Counted from the first letter of the stretch, positions 25,327-34,339 are shown. The stretch is 64,000 nt of DNA from 39-52-133 sp035531075 (GCA_035531075.1 DATKTO010000041.1:116152-180151), one strand, 5' to 3'. Notes: generated by a model from the letters alone, not told the origin. Program-made: numbers and translations.

Positions 25327-26412
25327 ATGAACGCATTAAATATTACCGTCTCGACCCTCGCAATTGTCGCATTGGCTGCATGCAGCACTTCAAATACCAG
25401 TGACAATGTTGAAAGTAAGAGTTTTGATTACAAAGCGCCACCGGTCAAGATTCATGCACTGGAAGTACCGCCTGACCTGACTTCGTACAGCGGAGATGAC
25501 AGATATGGCATCCCTGGCGACCCTGAGGCAGGGACGAGTTACTCGGAGTTCTCCAAGGGTGGCACGAACCGCACGGCCAGCAAGGTGTTGCCGCCTGCAA
25601 GAAACGTGCGTCTGGTGCGCCAGGATACGCGACGCTGGCTGGTGGTGGACGACAAAGCGGAGAATGTATGGCCGGTGGTCAAGGCGTTCTGGGTTGAGAA
25701 CGGTTTGACGATCAAGGTCGAAAACCCGCAAGTCGGAATTATCGAAACCGAGTGGGCTGACAATCGTGCCAAAATCCCCATGGATGCTTTCACCAAATAT
25801 TTGAGCAAAATATTTGTGCCTTCATCAAGCGAGCGAGATCAATACCATACTCGTTTAGAGCGCAGCAAGGATGGAAACAGCACGGAAATTTACATCACCC
25901 ATTACGGCATGCAAGAGGTGGCTGAAAAGGACGAGACTGGTTATCGCTGGCTACCAAGACCCAGTGATCCAGAACTGGAAGCCACCATGTTGCAGTTGTT
26001 GATGTCCAAGCTCGGTGGTGGTTCCGGTGTGTTGGACAAAGCACAGAAACCAGCAACTGACCCCGTAGCACAAGGGATTGGCGCACCTAAACTGAATAAG
26101 CTGGCCGATGGTAGTCAGAGTATTTTGTTGAGCGAGCCATTCGACAAGAGCTGGCGCAAGGTGGGATTGGCTCTGGAGCAGGCAGGAATCGCGCTGGCTG
26201 ACAAAGACCGGAGTAAAGGCATCTATTACTTGAGTGCGGGCAAGGACGATGCAAAGAGCAAGGCAGGCTCTGATAAAGTGCAGCGCATTCAGGTTAATGT
26301 ACGCGAACTCGCAGCAGGGTGTGAGGTGCTGGTTATTAATGGGGCCGGGGTCAGTGACGCGGATACTCAAAAGATAATCGATACGCTGTATAAAACGCTA
26401 GGGCGCCTCTAG
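25327..26412 (+). CDS. bamC: Outer-membrane assembly lipoprotein BamC (NlpB)
   Basis: Lipoprotein of the BAM complex that inserts beta-barrels into the outer membrane. The 361 residues start with a lipoprotein signal whose lipobox is LAAC (Cys at residue 19). The conserved unstructured segment reads FDYKAPPVKIHALEVPPDLT, which contacts BamD in this family. Two helix-grip domains follow, near residues 95-215 and 255-360. A TAGGAACAGC site precedes the ATG. The 164-base gap from dapA holds a small hairpin (25190-25205) without a T tract. Confidence 0.93.
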   Translation: MNALNITVSTLAIVALAACSTSNTSDNVESKSFDYKAPPVKIHALEVPPDLTSYSGDDRYGIPGDPEAGTSYSEFSKGGTNRTASKVLPPARNVRLVRQDTRRWLVVDDKAENVWPVVKAFWVENGLTIKVENPQVGIIETEWADNRAKIPMDAFTKYLSKIFVPSSSERDQYHTRLERSKDGNSTEIYITHYGMQEVAEKDETGYRWLPRPSDPELEATMLQLLMSKLGGGSGVLDKAQKPATDPVAQGIGAPKLNKLADGSQSILLSEPFDKSWRKVGLALEQAGIALADKDRSKGIYYLSAGKDDAKSKAGSDKVQRIQVNVRELAAGCEVLVINGAGVSDADTQKIIDTLYKTLGRL

Positions 26413-26423
26413 GAAACTGCGCC

Positions 26424-27203
26424 TTGGCCGCTTTATTCCGCTTCGCTTCACTGGGCAGTGGCAGCGAAGGCAATTCACTGCTAGTGCAGCGCGGGAATAC
26501 GTGCGTGATGATGGATTGTGGTTTTAACCTGACAGAGTCGGTTGTCAGATTGGCTCGTCTGGGATTGGAGCCAGAGGCGCTCAGCGGCATTGTGGTGACC
26601 CATGAGCATGGTGACCACGTTGCAGGGGTGGCGCGATTGGCCCGAAAATACTCTCTTCCGGTCTGGATGACCCATGGCACTTTTCGTAATCAATTCAAGA
26701 CATTGGGAGGATTGCCCAATGTAACCGAAATAAATCCCCACGATTCATTCCTTATCGGCGAAGTGCTGGTGCAGCCATATCTGGTACCTCATGATGCAGC
26801 GGAGCCGGTGCAGTATGTCTTTGGCGAGGGTACAAAACGACTGGGTGTGCTGACAGATGTGGGGAGCTCGACCCCACATATCGAACAGACCCTGAGTGGC
26901 TGCGCTGCATTAGTGCTTGAATGCAATCATGACGCAGAGTTGCTGGCACAGGGAGATTATCCGTTTAGCCTGAAGCAGCGCGTAGGCGGGCGTTTCGGCC
27001 ATCTCAATAACGATGCTGCTGCCGCGCTGTTGGCGAGGCTGGATAATAGCCAGTTGCAACATATTGTGGCAGCGCATCTCAGTCGAAAGAACAATACGCC
27101 TGAACTTGCAGTGCGGGCCTTAAGCAAGGCGCTAAACTGCAGGGAAGAATGGGTCGGCGTGGCAACACAACAAGAAGGCTTTGCCTGGCGCGAGATTGTG
27201 TAA
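26424..27203 (+). CDS. MBL-fold metallo-hydrolase, YycJ/WalJ type
   Basis: Metallo-beta-lactamase-fold hydrolase. The zinc motif is VVTHEHGDHVAGVARLA near residue 58; the N-terminus FASLGSGSEGNSLLVQ and the later LECNHD and AAHLSRKNNTPELA match the YycJ-like group, thought to act on DNA or RNA. Start: TTG 26424 with AGGAAA upstream; no ATG lies between it and the conserved core. It begins 12 bases after bamC. Confidence 0.88.
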   Translation: MAALFRFASLGSGSEGNSLLVQRGNTCVMMDCGFNLTESVVRLARLGLEPEALSGIVVTHEHGDHVAGVARLARKYSLPVWMTHGTFRNQFKTLGGLPNVTEINPHDSFLIGEVLVQPYLVPHDAAEPVQYVFGEGTKRLGVLTDVGSSTPHIEQTLSGCAALVLECNHDAELLAQGDYPFSLKQRVGGRFGHLNNDAAAALLARLDNSQLQHIVAAHLSRKNNTPELAVRALSKALNCREEWVGVATQQEGFAWREIV

Positions 27204-27223
27204 TTTTTAAAACGCTGGGCAAT

Positions 27224-27251
27224 AAAAAAGCCGACTTGCGTCGGCTTTTTT
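27224..27251. terminator. Bidirectional terminator after the MBL hydrolase
   Basis: Stem AAAAAAGCCGAC / GTCGGCTTTTTT with loop TTGC, between convergent genes. Confidence 0.85.
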
Positions 27252-27267
27252 ACAGGATGAAGCTTTA

Positions 27268-27423
27268 TTACTTAGCAGCAGGTGCAGAAGCAGCGTCAGC
27301 AGCAACTGGAGCAGAAGCGGCAGCAGCAGGAGCTTCTACAGCAGGAGCAGGAGCAGTAGCAGGCTTGTTGCAAGCAGCCAAAGTCAAAGCAAACAGAGCA
27401 GCGATCAGAGCAGAACGTATCAT
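27268..27423 (-). CDS. Small Ala/Pro-rich lipoprotein
   Basis: 51 residues: a lipoprotein signal (MIRSALIAALFALTLAAC, lipobox LAAC) followed by a low-complexity mature part of Ala, Pro, Val and Ser. The ATG at 27423 has AAAGGA upstream; a longer frame to 27459 adds 12 residues before the signal and is rejected. The protein is probably anchored in the envelope as a short tether or filler; no function can be given. The long plus-strand frame opposite is an antisense artefact of the repeats. Confidence 0.8.
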   Translation of the reverse strand: MIRSALIAALFALTLAACNKPATAPAPAVEAPAAAASAPVAADAASAPAAK

Positions 27424-27558
27424 GTTAAATCCTTTAGGAGTAGTTACAAAAATGTCCAATAATCAATTCGTCACAGTATCAACTATTTCGAAAGACGCGG
27501 TATTTTAACCATTAATTTAAAAAAATCTAGTAAAGAATGCAACTTTTCATAAAGTATT

Positions 27559-28050
27559 TTATAAACTGAAGGTGGAGGTTGAAGCGCCGGGATGAGAAGC
27601 AGCCCACATTTCACTGAAGCGTGACTTCATCAGGCGGGCTTTTTCTCCATCATTTCGTGCCAGAATGCCGCGTGAGTCATCGAAGTGAAAGCGGCGTACA
27701 TAATGGGATCCGTCCGCAACGGCAAATGGCGCGGTCAGGTGTTGCAGGTTCCTGGGTGTCTGGTAAATAAACATGTTGTGGCTAAATTGTCGCAACAAGG
27801 TCATCAGGCGGGGGCAGTTCTGCGATATTGGACGCGTGTCATGTGCCAATAGCTGCAGCCGGTTGTCAGGATTGTCCAGCAGGAAGCCGCGTAGCTGTTC
27901 AAAGCGTGCCTCACAGTTAAAGCCGATGTTGACATAATCTTTTTCAAAAACACACAGGCTGCGCTTTGCCAGTCCGCAGATGGTGTTTAATGCGGCAATA
28001 TAATCTGCTGAACCAGTTAATTCTATACGCTGCAGCGTGTCATCGCTCAA
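27559..28050 (-). CDS. Conserved-looking cytoplasmic protein of unknown function (DUF7931-like)
   Basis: 163 residues without signal peptide or membrane helix. Notable blocks are LNTICGLAKRSLCVFEKDY, FLLDNPDNRLQLLAHDT and FAVADGSHYVRRFHFDDSRG, a layout resembling small PLD-like or DUF7931 proteins, but no catalytic HKD motif is present. It starts 8 bases after the stop of the roxA homologue on the same strand, so the two are probably co-transcribed. The DUF link is from memory and weak. Confidence 0.65.
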   Translation of the reverse strand: MSDDTLQRIELTGSADYIAALNTICGLAKRSLCVFEKDYVNIGFNCEARFEQLRGFLLDNPDNRLQLLAHDTRPISQNCPRLMTLLRQFSHNMFIYQTPRNLQHLTAPFAVADGSHYVRRFHFDDSRGILARNDGEKARLMKSRFSEMWAASHPGASTSTFSL

Positions 28051-28058
28051 AACGCAGT

Positions 28059-29195
28059 CTACTTTTTATCAGTAATGGGAACAAGATAGCCGTCTGTATA
28101 CCATTGATAAAGCAAGTCCAGGGCTGCTGCAGACAAGTTCGCCGTGCCATCAAGCTGGCGTTTATCAGCCAGTGCTAGCAGATTGCGATAGCTATCCTTG
28201 TCGACACAATGTGCTTCGCCGTTGATGAACACGGTGTCGTCGTGGCATAAAATTTGGGTTTTAAGGTCTAGCGCTATACCTGATTTTTGTACTGACTGTT
28301 CAAAGCGTTTCCGAGTCCAGGGTTTTTCTGGCTGATCGAAAAAGATGTGTGGTTTGGGTTCGCTCAGATAGCTGCCGAGGAAACGGGCAATATCCGGCTT
28401 CCCCCATTTAATCTGGTTGATGGCATGTTCCACTTGTCGCAGCATGTCTGCGCTGATTTCAGAGGGATGGAGCTGTTCTTTGAGGTCAGGATCGGCATAC
28501 ATGCCATCCAGACAAATATTGTCCTGCAAATATACCAGAAATTGCTCCGCCAGTTCCTGATAGGAGGGAGTGCGAAAGCCCACGGAATAGGTCATGCAAT
28601 CATCTTCGGCGATGCCATTGTGTGCCCAATGTGGTGGCAAATAGAGCATATCACCGGGCTCAAGCACCCATTCGTGTTCAACTGTGAAATTCTGCAAAAT
28701 TCGTAGCGGTGCGCCTTCAATCAGCGTCCGATCTGCTTGTTCAGAAATCTGCCAGCGCCGGTGTCCCATGCCCTGAAGCAGAAATACGTCGTATGAATCG
28801 AAATGTGGCCCCACTCCTCCATCCTTGGGGGCATAACTCACCATCAGATCGTCGAGACGAGCGTGGGGAATAAAGCTAAATCGTTTAAGCAACTCGGCCG
28901 CCTGTGGCAGAGTGTGATTGACCCCCTGCAGCAGCATTGTCCATTTTGTTTTTCCCTGTCTGGAAAAGTCCTCGGCTCCGAAAGGGCCCTGCTGCAGCTG
29001 CCATAGCCCGCGCTTATGAGCCACCAAACGAGCTTGCGCGTCTTCAGTGCAGGCCAGGGCCATCAGTTGTTGAGGATCAAGCAGGCCTTGGAATCCGGGA
29101 ATTGCCTGACGGATAAGAAGCGGCTTTTTCTGCCAGTAATCGCGCAGAAACTCTTTTACACTCAAGCCGCCGAGCAGGGTAAGATTGTTTTCCAT
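28059..29195 (-). CDS. roxA: Ribosomal oxygenase, uL16 3-hydroxylase type (JmjC/cupin)
   Basis: Fe(II)/2-oxoglutarate oxygenase of the YcfD/RoxA family that hydroxylates an arginine of ribosomal protein uL16. The iron facial triad is visible as HFD in GGVGPHFDSYDVFLLQ near residue 130 and the distal His in LPPHWAHNGIA near 190. The N-terminal WQKKPLLIRQAIPGF and the C-terminal winged-helix-like part (to residue 378) fit the family. The ATG at 29195 is convincing. Confidence 0.9.
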   Translation of the reverse strand: MENNLTLLGGLSVKEFLRDYWQKKPLLIRQAIPGFQGLLDPQQLMALACTEDAQARLVAHKRGLWQLQQGPFGAEDFSRQGKTKWTMLLQGVNHTLPQAAELLKRFSFIPHARLDDLMVSYAPKDGGVGPHFDSYDVFLLQGMGHRRWQISEQADRTLIEGAPLRILQNFTVEHEWVLEPGDMLYLPPHWAHNGIAEDDCMTYSVGFRTPSYQELAEQFLVYLQDNICLDGMYADPDLKEQLHPSEISADMLRQVEHAINQIKWGKPDIARFLGSYLSEPKPHIFFDQPEKPWTRKRFEQSVQKSGIALDLKTQILCHDDTVFINGEAHCVDKDSYRNLLALADKRQLDGTANLSAAALDLLYQWYTDGYLVPITDKK

Positions 29196-29274
29196 TGCTG
29201 AATTATAGCCGAAGCACTAAACGAAATTGTCGGCAAAAATAAATTCAGCTAGAATGACGTACAGGAGTGCCATT

Positions 29275-29745
29275 ATGCAATTAAGTGCTGGAATAGACGC
29301 GCCACAATTTCAATTGGCTGATGCCGATATGGAGATTTTTAGTCTCGCCGCTCAACGCGGGAAAAAAAATATCGTGCTGTATTTTTATCCTAAAGATGAC
29401 ACCCCCGGCTGTACGATAGAAGCCAACGAGTTCAGCGCGCTGGATGATGATTTTGCTGCGCTGGATACACTGGTAGTTGGTATCAGCCGCGACGACTGCA
29501 TAAGCCATGCCTCCTTTCGCGATAAATACGGATTATCGGTATTATTATTGGCTGATACCGAAGCTGTTGTATGTAAAAAATACGGCGTGTTATATGACAA
29601 GGAAGTGGATGGACAGAAAAAAGTGTCGATTCAGCGCTCCACTTTTGTGATCGACAAGTCCGGTAAGTTGCTCCATGCACTGTATGCGGTGCATGCACAT
29701 GGGCATGCGGATGAAATTCTTAAATTGATAAAGGAAATTAAATGA
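29275..29745 (+). CDS. bcp: Peroxiredoxin of the BCP/PrxQ family, no resolving Cys at the usual site
   Basis: Thiol peroxidase. The peroxidatic cysteine is C46 in YPKDDTPGCTIEANEF. Most BCP proteins carry a resolving Cys five residues later; here that position is Ala (EANEF). Other cysteines (in RDDCISH and VVCKKYGV) might take that role, or the enzyme works as a 1-Cys type. The 156-residue length is usual. An AGGAG seven bases before the ATG at 29275 fixes the start; the longer frame is rejected. The stop overlaps slyD by 4 bases. Confidence 0.9.
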   Translation: MQLSAGIDAPQFQLADADMEIFSLAAQRGKKNIVLYFYPKDDTPGCTIEANEFSALDDDFAALDTLVVGISRDDCISHASFRDKYGLSVLLLADTEAVVCKKYGVLYDKEVDGQKKVSIQRSTFVIDKSGKLLHALYAVHAHGHADEILKLIKEIK

Positions 29746-30230
29746 AAATAGCCAAAGATACCGTTGTTTCAGTAAGTTACGAGTTGATCGACGCTAATGG
29801 AGGAGCAATTCTGGAAAAGTCCAATGATCCCATAAGCTATGTTCATGGCGGCTATGACGGTATTTTCCCAACGGTTGAAGAAGCGCTGCATGGTAAAAAT
29901 GTAGGCGATAAGGTATCTGTCAAAATGGAGCCTGACGATGCTTTTGGCGAATATGACCACGATTTGGTGCGTGTCGAGTCCCGCGATTTGTTCCCCAAGG
30001 ATATTGAAGTGGGCATGCAGCTTGAAGGCGGTGCAGAAGGCGATGATGACGAAGATTACATGCTCTTCACCATCGTTGAAATCACGGACAAGGATGTGAC
30101 GGTAGACGGCAACCATCCCCTGGCCGGCAAGACACTAACCTTCAATGCCACAGTGACGGATGTGCGCGCTGCCACCAAGGAAGAGCTGGATCACGGCCAT
30201 GTTCACGGTGCAGGTGGACATCACCATTAA
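29742..30230 (+). CDS. slyD: FKBP-type peptidyl-prolyl isomerase, SlyD-like
   Basis: Prolyl isomerase and metal-binding chaperone. FKBP strands frame an insert-in-flap domain (about residues 68-125, beginning DDAFGEYDHDLV), the SlyD arrangement. The C-terminus is a histidine-rich tail (HGHVHGAGGHHH) suited to nickel or other metals, shorter than in E. coli. Total length 162 residues. The ATG overlaps the peroxiredoxin stop, so both are co-translated. Confidence 0.92.
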   Translation: MKIAKDTVVSVSYELIDANGGAILEKSNDPISYVHGGYDGIFPTVEEALHGKNVGDKVSVKMEPDDAFGEYDHDLVRVESRDLFPKDIEVGMQLEGGAEGDDDEDYMLFTIVEITDKDVTVDGNHPLAGKTLTFNATVTDVRAATKEELDHGHVHGAGGHHH

Positions 30231-30256
30231 GCAAATTAGCTGTTAGCAATCCCAAA

Positions 30257-30292
30257 AAAATGCCCGTCCAACGAAAATTGGACGGGCATTTT
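30257..30292. terminator. Bidirectional terminator between slyD and mutS
   Basis: Perfect 15-bp stem AAAATGCCCGTCCAA / TTGGACGGGCATTTT with loop CGAAAA, between convergent genes. Confidence 0.88.
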
Positions 30293-30311
30293 GCTTGTAT
30301 GTGGACGATAT

Positions 30312-32921
30312 TTACAGCAGTTTCTTGAGCTGATACAACTTTTCAAGTGCCGCCTTGGGGCTGAGTTCATCCGGTTGCACACCGCGCAGCGCTTCCATGG
30401 CGGGGTGTTCAGTTGACGCCTGGCTTGTCTGTATATTGTCTGCTACTTCCACAGCAGCAAACAAATCCCCTTGGGGATTCTGCATCGCGCTTTGTTGCTC
30501 CAGGGTGCGCAGTTGTTTGCGCGCATTTTTGATTACGTCGTTGGGCACGCCCGCCAGCGCAGCCACCTGCAAGCCATAACTCTGGCTTGCCGCGCCTTCA
30601 TTCACGCTATGCAAAAACACGATGCTGTGCTGGTGCTCGATCGCTTTGAGATGCACGTTGGCGAGTTGCGTAAACTGGTCGCTGAGGCGCGTGAGCTCGA
30701 AGTAATGGGTAGCAAAAAGTGTGTAGCTGCGATTCACTTCCAGCAGGTGACGGGCGATTGCATGGGCCAGCGCCAAACCGTCAAAAGTGGACGTGCCACG
30801 CCCGATTTCATCGACCAGCACCAGACTTTTTTCTGTTGCATTGTGCAGGATATTGGCCGCCTCGGTCATTTCCACCATAAATGTGGAACGCCCGCTGGCC
30901 AGGTCATCCGAAGAGCCGATGCGGGTAAAGATCTGGTCGATTTCGCCGAGCAGCGCTTCTTCGGCAGGCACGAAACTGCCGCAGTGTGCAAGCAGGGTAA
31001 TCAGCGCAACCTGGCGCATATAGGTTGATTTACCACCCATGTTTGGGCCGGTAATCAGCAGCATCTGGCGCTTGTCGTGCAGATTGGCGTCGTTGGCAAT
31101 GAACTGCTCGACCTGTGCTTCAACCACCGGGTGGCGCCCGCTGCGGATGTTCAGCACGGCTTCATTGCTGAATTGTGGCGCGCAGAAATTCAGCGTGGCA
31201 GCGCGTTCCGCAAAGTTGGCGAGCACATCCAGCTCGGCGATAGCGGCAGCGATGCATTGTAGCGGTGCGATGTGAGGGGCGAGCTGATCAAGCAGCTGTT
31301 CATACAGAAATTTTTCTCGCGCCAATGCGCGGTCATTGGCCGACAGCGCCTTGTCCTCGAAAGCCTTAAGTTCCGGGGTGATGTAGCGTTCTGCATTTTT
31401 CAGTGTCTGGCGACGTCGATAGTCATCCGGCACATTGGCGGACTGTGCGTGCGTTACCTCAATGTAAAATCCGTGCACGCGGTTGTATTCGACTTTCAGG
31501 GTGGGGATGCCGCTGCGTGCGCGTTCGCGCGTTTCAAGTTCCATCAGGAAGTCGCCGCAATTCGTCTGTATGCCGCGCAGCTCATCCAGCTCCGCATCAA
31601 AACCATCTGCAATCACGCCGCCATCGCGCAAGACGCTGGATGGCTCAGCTCGCAGCGTGCGTTGCAGCAGACTGCTCAGGTCCTGCTCGGGTAGCAAGGC
31701 AGCGGCCAAGTCAGCTACCAGCCGTGAGGCATTGTCCTGCATTGAGTGATGCAGCTCGGGCAGTTGGACAAGCGTGTCGCGCAGGCCTGACAAATCGCGT
31801 GGGCGCGCACTGCGCAGGGCAATGCGCGCGCTGATGCGTTCAACATCCACGCTCGGTCTGATTTGCTCATGCATTGCGCGACAGGATCCGGACAAATTTT
31901 CTACCGCATCAAGTCTGGCGTTCAAAATGGAGCGGTCGCGCAAAGGGTGGTGCAGCCAATGATGGAGTAAACGGCTGCCCATGTTGCTGGCACAGTTGTC
32001 CAACAGCGACAGCAGGGTGGGGGCCGGTTCGCCGCGCAGGGTCTGGGTGATTTCAAGATTGCGCCGCGTGGCTGCGTCCATGCGCACAAAATTTTCGGCT
32101 GAATATACCCGCATGCTCCGCACGTGCGCGATGGACTGACCCTGTGTTAGTTTGGCATAGCCCAGCAGCGCGCCGGCCGCTTCCAGGCCGAGCGTGTAGC
32201 CATCGCAGCCAAAACCCGCCAGATCGAGAGTGGAAAATTGCTGGCACAGCGTGCGCCGCGCACTTTCCAGATCAAAGTGCCAGACCGGCAAATTCTTGAT
32301 TGCAGTTTTGTACTGCCCTGGTGGCGGGGTGTTTTCCGCCAGCAGGATTTCCGAGGGCTGCAAACGCTCCAGTTCTGCGGCAAGGTTCTGAGAGTCTGTC
32401 TCGCTCACAAAAAACTGACCCGAGGCCAGATTCAGCCAGGCCATGCCTAAGCTGCCGTTGCGCTCATGCAGTGCCAGCAACAGGCTGTCGCGTTTTTCAT
32501 CCAGCAGGGCGGAATCGGTGAGTGTGCCGGGGGTGACGATGCGCACTACCTTGCGTTCAACCGGCCCCTTGGTAGTTGCAGGGTCGCCGATCTGTTCGCA
32601 GATAGCAACCGATTCGCCGAGTTTGACCAGCCTGGCCAGATAGGGCTCGGCAGAGTGATGGGGGAAACCGGCCATTTTGATGGGTTGGCCATTGGAAGCT
32701 CCGCGCTGGGTCAGCGTGATGTCCAGCAACTTGGCGGCACGAACCGCATCTTCATGGAACAGTTCGTAGAAATCCCCCATGCGATAGAACAGCAGCATAT
32801 CTGGATGCTGCGCCTTGATGCGCAAGTACTGCTCCATCATCGGCGTATGGGCGGATTTTGCCGCAGATTTTGCTGCCGTTTTGTCTGGAGCGGTAGCCAA
32901 GGGAAGATCGGGGTTGTTCAT
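30312..32921 (-). CDS. mutS: DNA mismatch repair protein MutS
   Basis: Recognises base mismatches and small loops and recruits MutL. The 869 residues show the mismatch-reading Phe-x-Glu motif in YRMGDFYELF near residue 47, the connector and lever domains, and the ABC ATPase with Walker A GPNMGGKSTYMRQ near 630, Walker B LVDEIGRGTSTFDG and FATHYFELT. A short Ala/Lys-rich extension precedes the conserved MMEQYLRIK start. It is a single gene convergent with slyD. Confidence 0.97.
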   Translation of the reverse strand: MNNPDLPLATAPDKTAAKSAAKSAHTPMMEQYLRIKAQHPDMLLFYRMGDFYELFHEDAVRAAKLLDITLTQRGASNGQPIKMAGFPHHSAEPYLARLVKLGESVAICEQIGDPATTKGPVERKVVRIVTPGTLTDSALLDEKRDSLLLALHERNGSLGMAWLNLASGQFFVSETDSQNLAAELERLQPSEILLAENTPPPGQYKTAIKNLPVWHFDLESARRTLCQQFSTLDLAGFGCDGYTLGLEAAGALLGYAKLTQGQSIAHVRSMRVYSAENFVRMDAATRRNLEITQTLRGEPAPTLLSLLDNCASNMGSRLLHHWLHHPLRDRSILNARLDAVENLSGSCRAMHEQIRPSVDVERISARIALRSARPRDLSGLRDTLVQLPELHHSMQDNASRLVADLAAALLPEQDLSSLLQRTLRAEPSSVLRDGGVIADGFDAELDELRGIQTNCGDFLMELETRERARSGIPTLKVEYNRVHGFYIEVTHAQSANVPDDYRRRQTLKNAERYITPELKAFEDKALSANDRALAREKFLYEQLLDQLAPHIAPLQCIAAAIAELDVLANFAERAATLNFCAPQFSNEAVLNIRSGRHPVVEAQVEQFIANDANLHDKRQMLLITGPNMGGKSTYMRQVALITLLAHCGSFVPAEEALLGEIDQIFTRIGSSDDLASGRSTFMVEMTEAANILHNATEKSLVLVDEIGRGTSTFDGLALAHAIARHLLEVNRSYTLFATHYFELTRLSDQFTQLANVHLKAIEHQHSIVFLHSVNEGAASQSYGLQVAALAGVPNDVIKNARKQLRTLEQQSAMQNPQGDLFAAVEVADNIQTSQASTEHPAMEALRGVQPDELSPKAALEKLYQLKKLL

Positions 32922-33020
32922 AGGTTAATAGATGCAACGAATGCCGTCATTATCCTATAAATGAAGATTTACGACTGAATACACGCGGCAAATATGATCA
33001 AAAAAGGAATTAACATTTTT

Positions 33021-33045
33021 GCAGACACGGCTTTTCCGTGTCTGC
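33021..33045 (-). other. Stem-loop downstream of iscR
   Basis: Perfect 10-bp stem GCAGACACGG / CCGTGTCTGC with a 5-base loop, 22 bases past the iscR stop. It has no T tract after it on the iscR strand, so it is more likely a 3'-end stabiliser or weak terminator. Confidence 0.5.
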
Positions 33046-33066
33046 GTATCGCCAATAAATCGTTTA

Positions 33067-33540
33067 TCAGGCGTTAGCCAGTGTGGATTTGTGAGAGTGT
33101 TTCGTCAGGGTAATCGGCGCAGTAGCAGGCTGCTTGGGAACTTGGTCAGTAACCAATTGATGCAGGGTCACACTGTCCAGATAGGAAGAAATTGTTTTGT
33201 TCAGCCCCATCCACAAGTCGTGGGTGATGCATTGCTTGTCATCGTTGCAATTACCCATACCACGGCATTGTGAGGCATCCAGTGACTCGTCGACCGCCAC
33301 GATGATATCTGACATGGAAATTTTATTGGCTGGGCGCGACAGGCAATAACCACCGCCCGGGCCGCGCACGCTGGCGACGACATCATGTTTCCGCAGCTTG
33401 CCAAATAATTGTTCCAGGTAGGAGAGAGAAATTTTCTGACGCTCACTGATGCTGGCAAGGGTGACCGGCCCGTTTCCGCCGCACATTGCCAAGTCAACCA
33501 TCGCCGTAACAGCAAAACGACCTTTAGTGGTCAGGCGCAT
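33067..33540 (-). CDS. iscR: Rrf2-family Fe-S regulator IscR
   Basis: Transcription factor that senses Fe-S status through its own 2Fe-2S cluster. The winged-helix N-terminus (MRLTTKGRFAVTAMVDLAM) and RGPGGGYCLSRP are diagnostic. The cluster ligands sit in QCRGMGNCNDDKQCITH (three cysteines and the following His). The second of two adjacent ATGs (33540) is preferred because the GGGAG motif is too close to the first. It is the last gene of trmJ-cysE-iscR, and the isc assembly genes do not follow. A type 1 IscR site lies over its promoter, so autoregulation is likely. Confidence 0.94.
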   Translation of the reverse strand: MRLTTKGRFAVTAMVDLAMCGGNGPVTLASISERQKISLSYLEQLFGKLRKHDVVASVRGPGGGYCLSRPANKISMSDIIVAVDESLDASQCRGMGNCNDDKQCITHDLWMGLNKTISSYLDSVTLHQLVTDQVPKQPATAPITLTKHSHKSTLANA

Positions 33541-33578
33541 CATTCTCTCCCTTGGATTAATAGATCTATAATATAAAT

Positions 33579-33610
33579 ATTATAAATACCTGAATATTTT
33601 AGTCAACTAT
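33579..33610 (-). promoter_or_regulatory. iscR promoter with overlapping IscR type 1 binding site
   Basis: On the minus strand TTGACT (33601-33606), a 16-base spacer and TATAAT (33579-33584) form a near-consensus sigma-70 promoter. The 25 bases at 33586-33610 match the published type 1 IscR motif ATASYYGACTRWWWYAGTC + RRSTAT at 24 of 25 positions; the only miss is T for G at position 17. The site covers the -35 element and spacer and the cysE stop codon, as expected for repression by clustered IscR. Confidence 0.85.
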
Positions 33611-34327
33611 CTTATTCAGGTAATTGGGGTCGAATTTATCCGCAGTAGCACGCTCTTCCTCGACGCGCACGCCCATTTTTTCCAGCTGCTGCAATATGAG
33701 TTCAATGCGCTGGTCAACTACCATGCTATGGCCGAGCAGGCCGTGTATCGCCTTGGCTACGGGATCATTCTGATCGTTGCCGATACCGTAAGCATTAAAA
33801 CCGGCGACTTTTTTTGCCTCATCCAGTATGCGTGCAGGGATACCCGCCGCGGTGGCCCCGGCAGGTACGTCTTTCACCACTACTGCATTGCTGCCGATTT
33901 TTGCACCCGCGCCAATATTGATCGGCCCCAGGATCTTAGCTCCCGCTCCCACCACCACGCCGTTACCCAGCGTGGGGTGGCGTTTGCCTTCTTTCCACGA
34001 AGTGCCTCCCAGGGTGACACCGTGATACAGCGTTACATCATCACCTATTTCCGCCGTCTCGCCGATCACCACCCCCATGCCGTGATCGATGAAGAAGCGA
34101 CGCCCTATGGTGGCGCCGGGGTGAATTTCGATACCTGTCAGCGCACGGCCAATATAAGCGAGGAAACGCGCCAGCCATTTCAGCTTTGCTTTCCATAGCC
34201 AGTGCGCCAGGCGATGTACCAGGCGCGCGTGAAATCCTGGGTAGCAGGTCACCACCTCGAATATATTGCGCGCAGCAGGATCGCGTGAAAATACGCTGTC
34301 TATATCTTCTCTTACGGCTTTGAACAT
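33599..34327 (-). CDS. cysE: Serine O-acetyltransferase
   Basis: Makes O-acetylserine, the substrate of CysM/CysK, and is the control point of cysteine synthesis. The 242 residues have the N-terminal helical domain (FKAVREDIDSVFSRDPAAR) and a left-handed beta-helix of hexapeptide repeats from about 125 (IHPGATIGRRFFIDHGMGVV, VTLYHGVTLGG). The extended tail to residue 242 resembles the longer class found beside iscR. ATG 34327 is chosen for AAGGG eight bases upstream; a GTG three codons earlier is possible. trmJ lies upstream and iscR downstream on the same strand. Confidence 0.94.
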   Translation of the reverse strand: MFKAVREDIDSVFSRDPAARNIFEVVTCYPGFHARLVHRLAHWLWKAKLKWLARFLAYIGRALTGIEIHPGATIGRRFFIDHGMGVVIGETAEIGDDVTLYHGVTLGGTSWKEGKRHPTLGNGVVVGAGAKILGPINIGAGAKIGSNAVVVKDVPAGATAAGIPARILDEAKKVAGFNAYGIGNDQNDPVAKAIHGLLGHSMVVDQRIELILQQLEKMGVRVEEERATADKFDPNYLNKIVD

Positions 34328-34339
34328 GTGGGACACCCT

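Noticed and set aside
27149..27508. Ala-rich 119-residue plus-strand frame
   Set aside because: Antisense to the low-complexity lipoprotein and across a terminator.
33021..33045. Rho-independent terminator of iscR
   Set aside because: The stem is good but no T tract follows on the iscR strand; kept only as a stem-loop.
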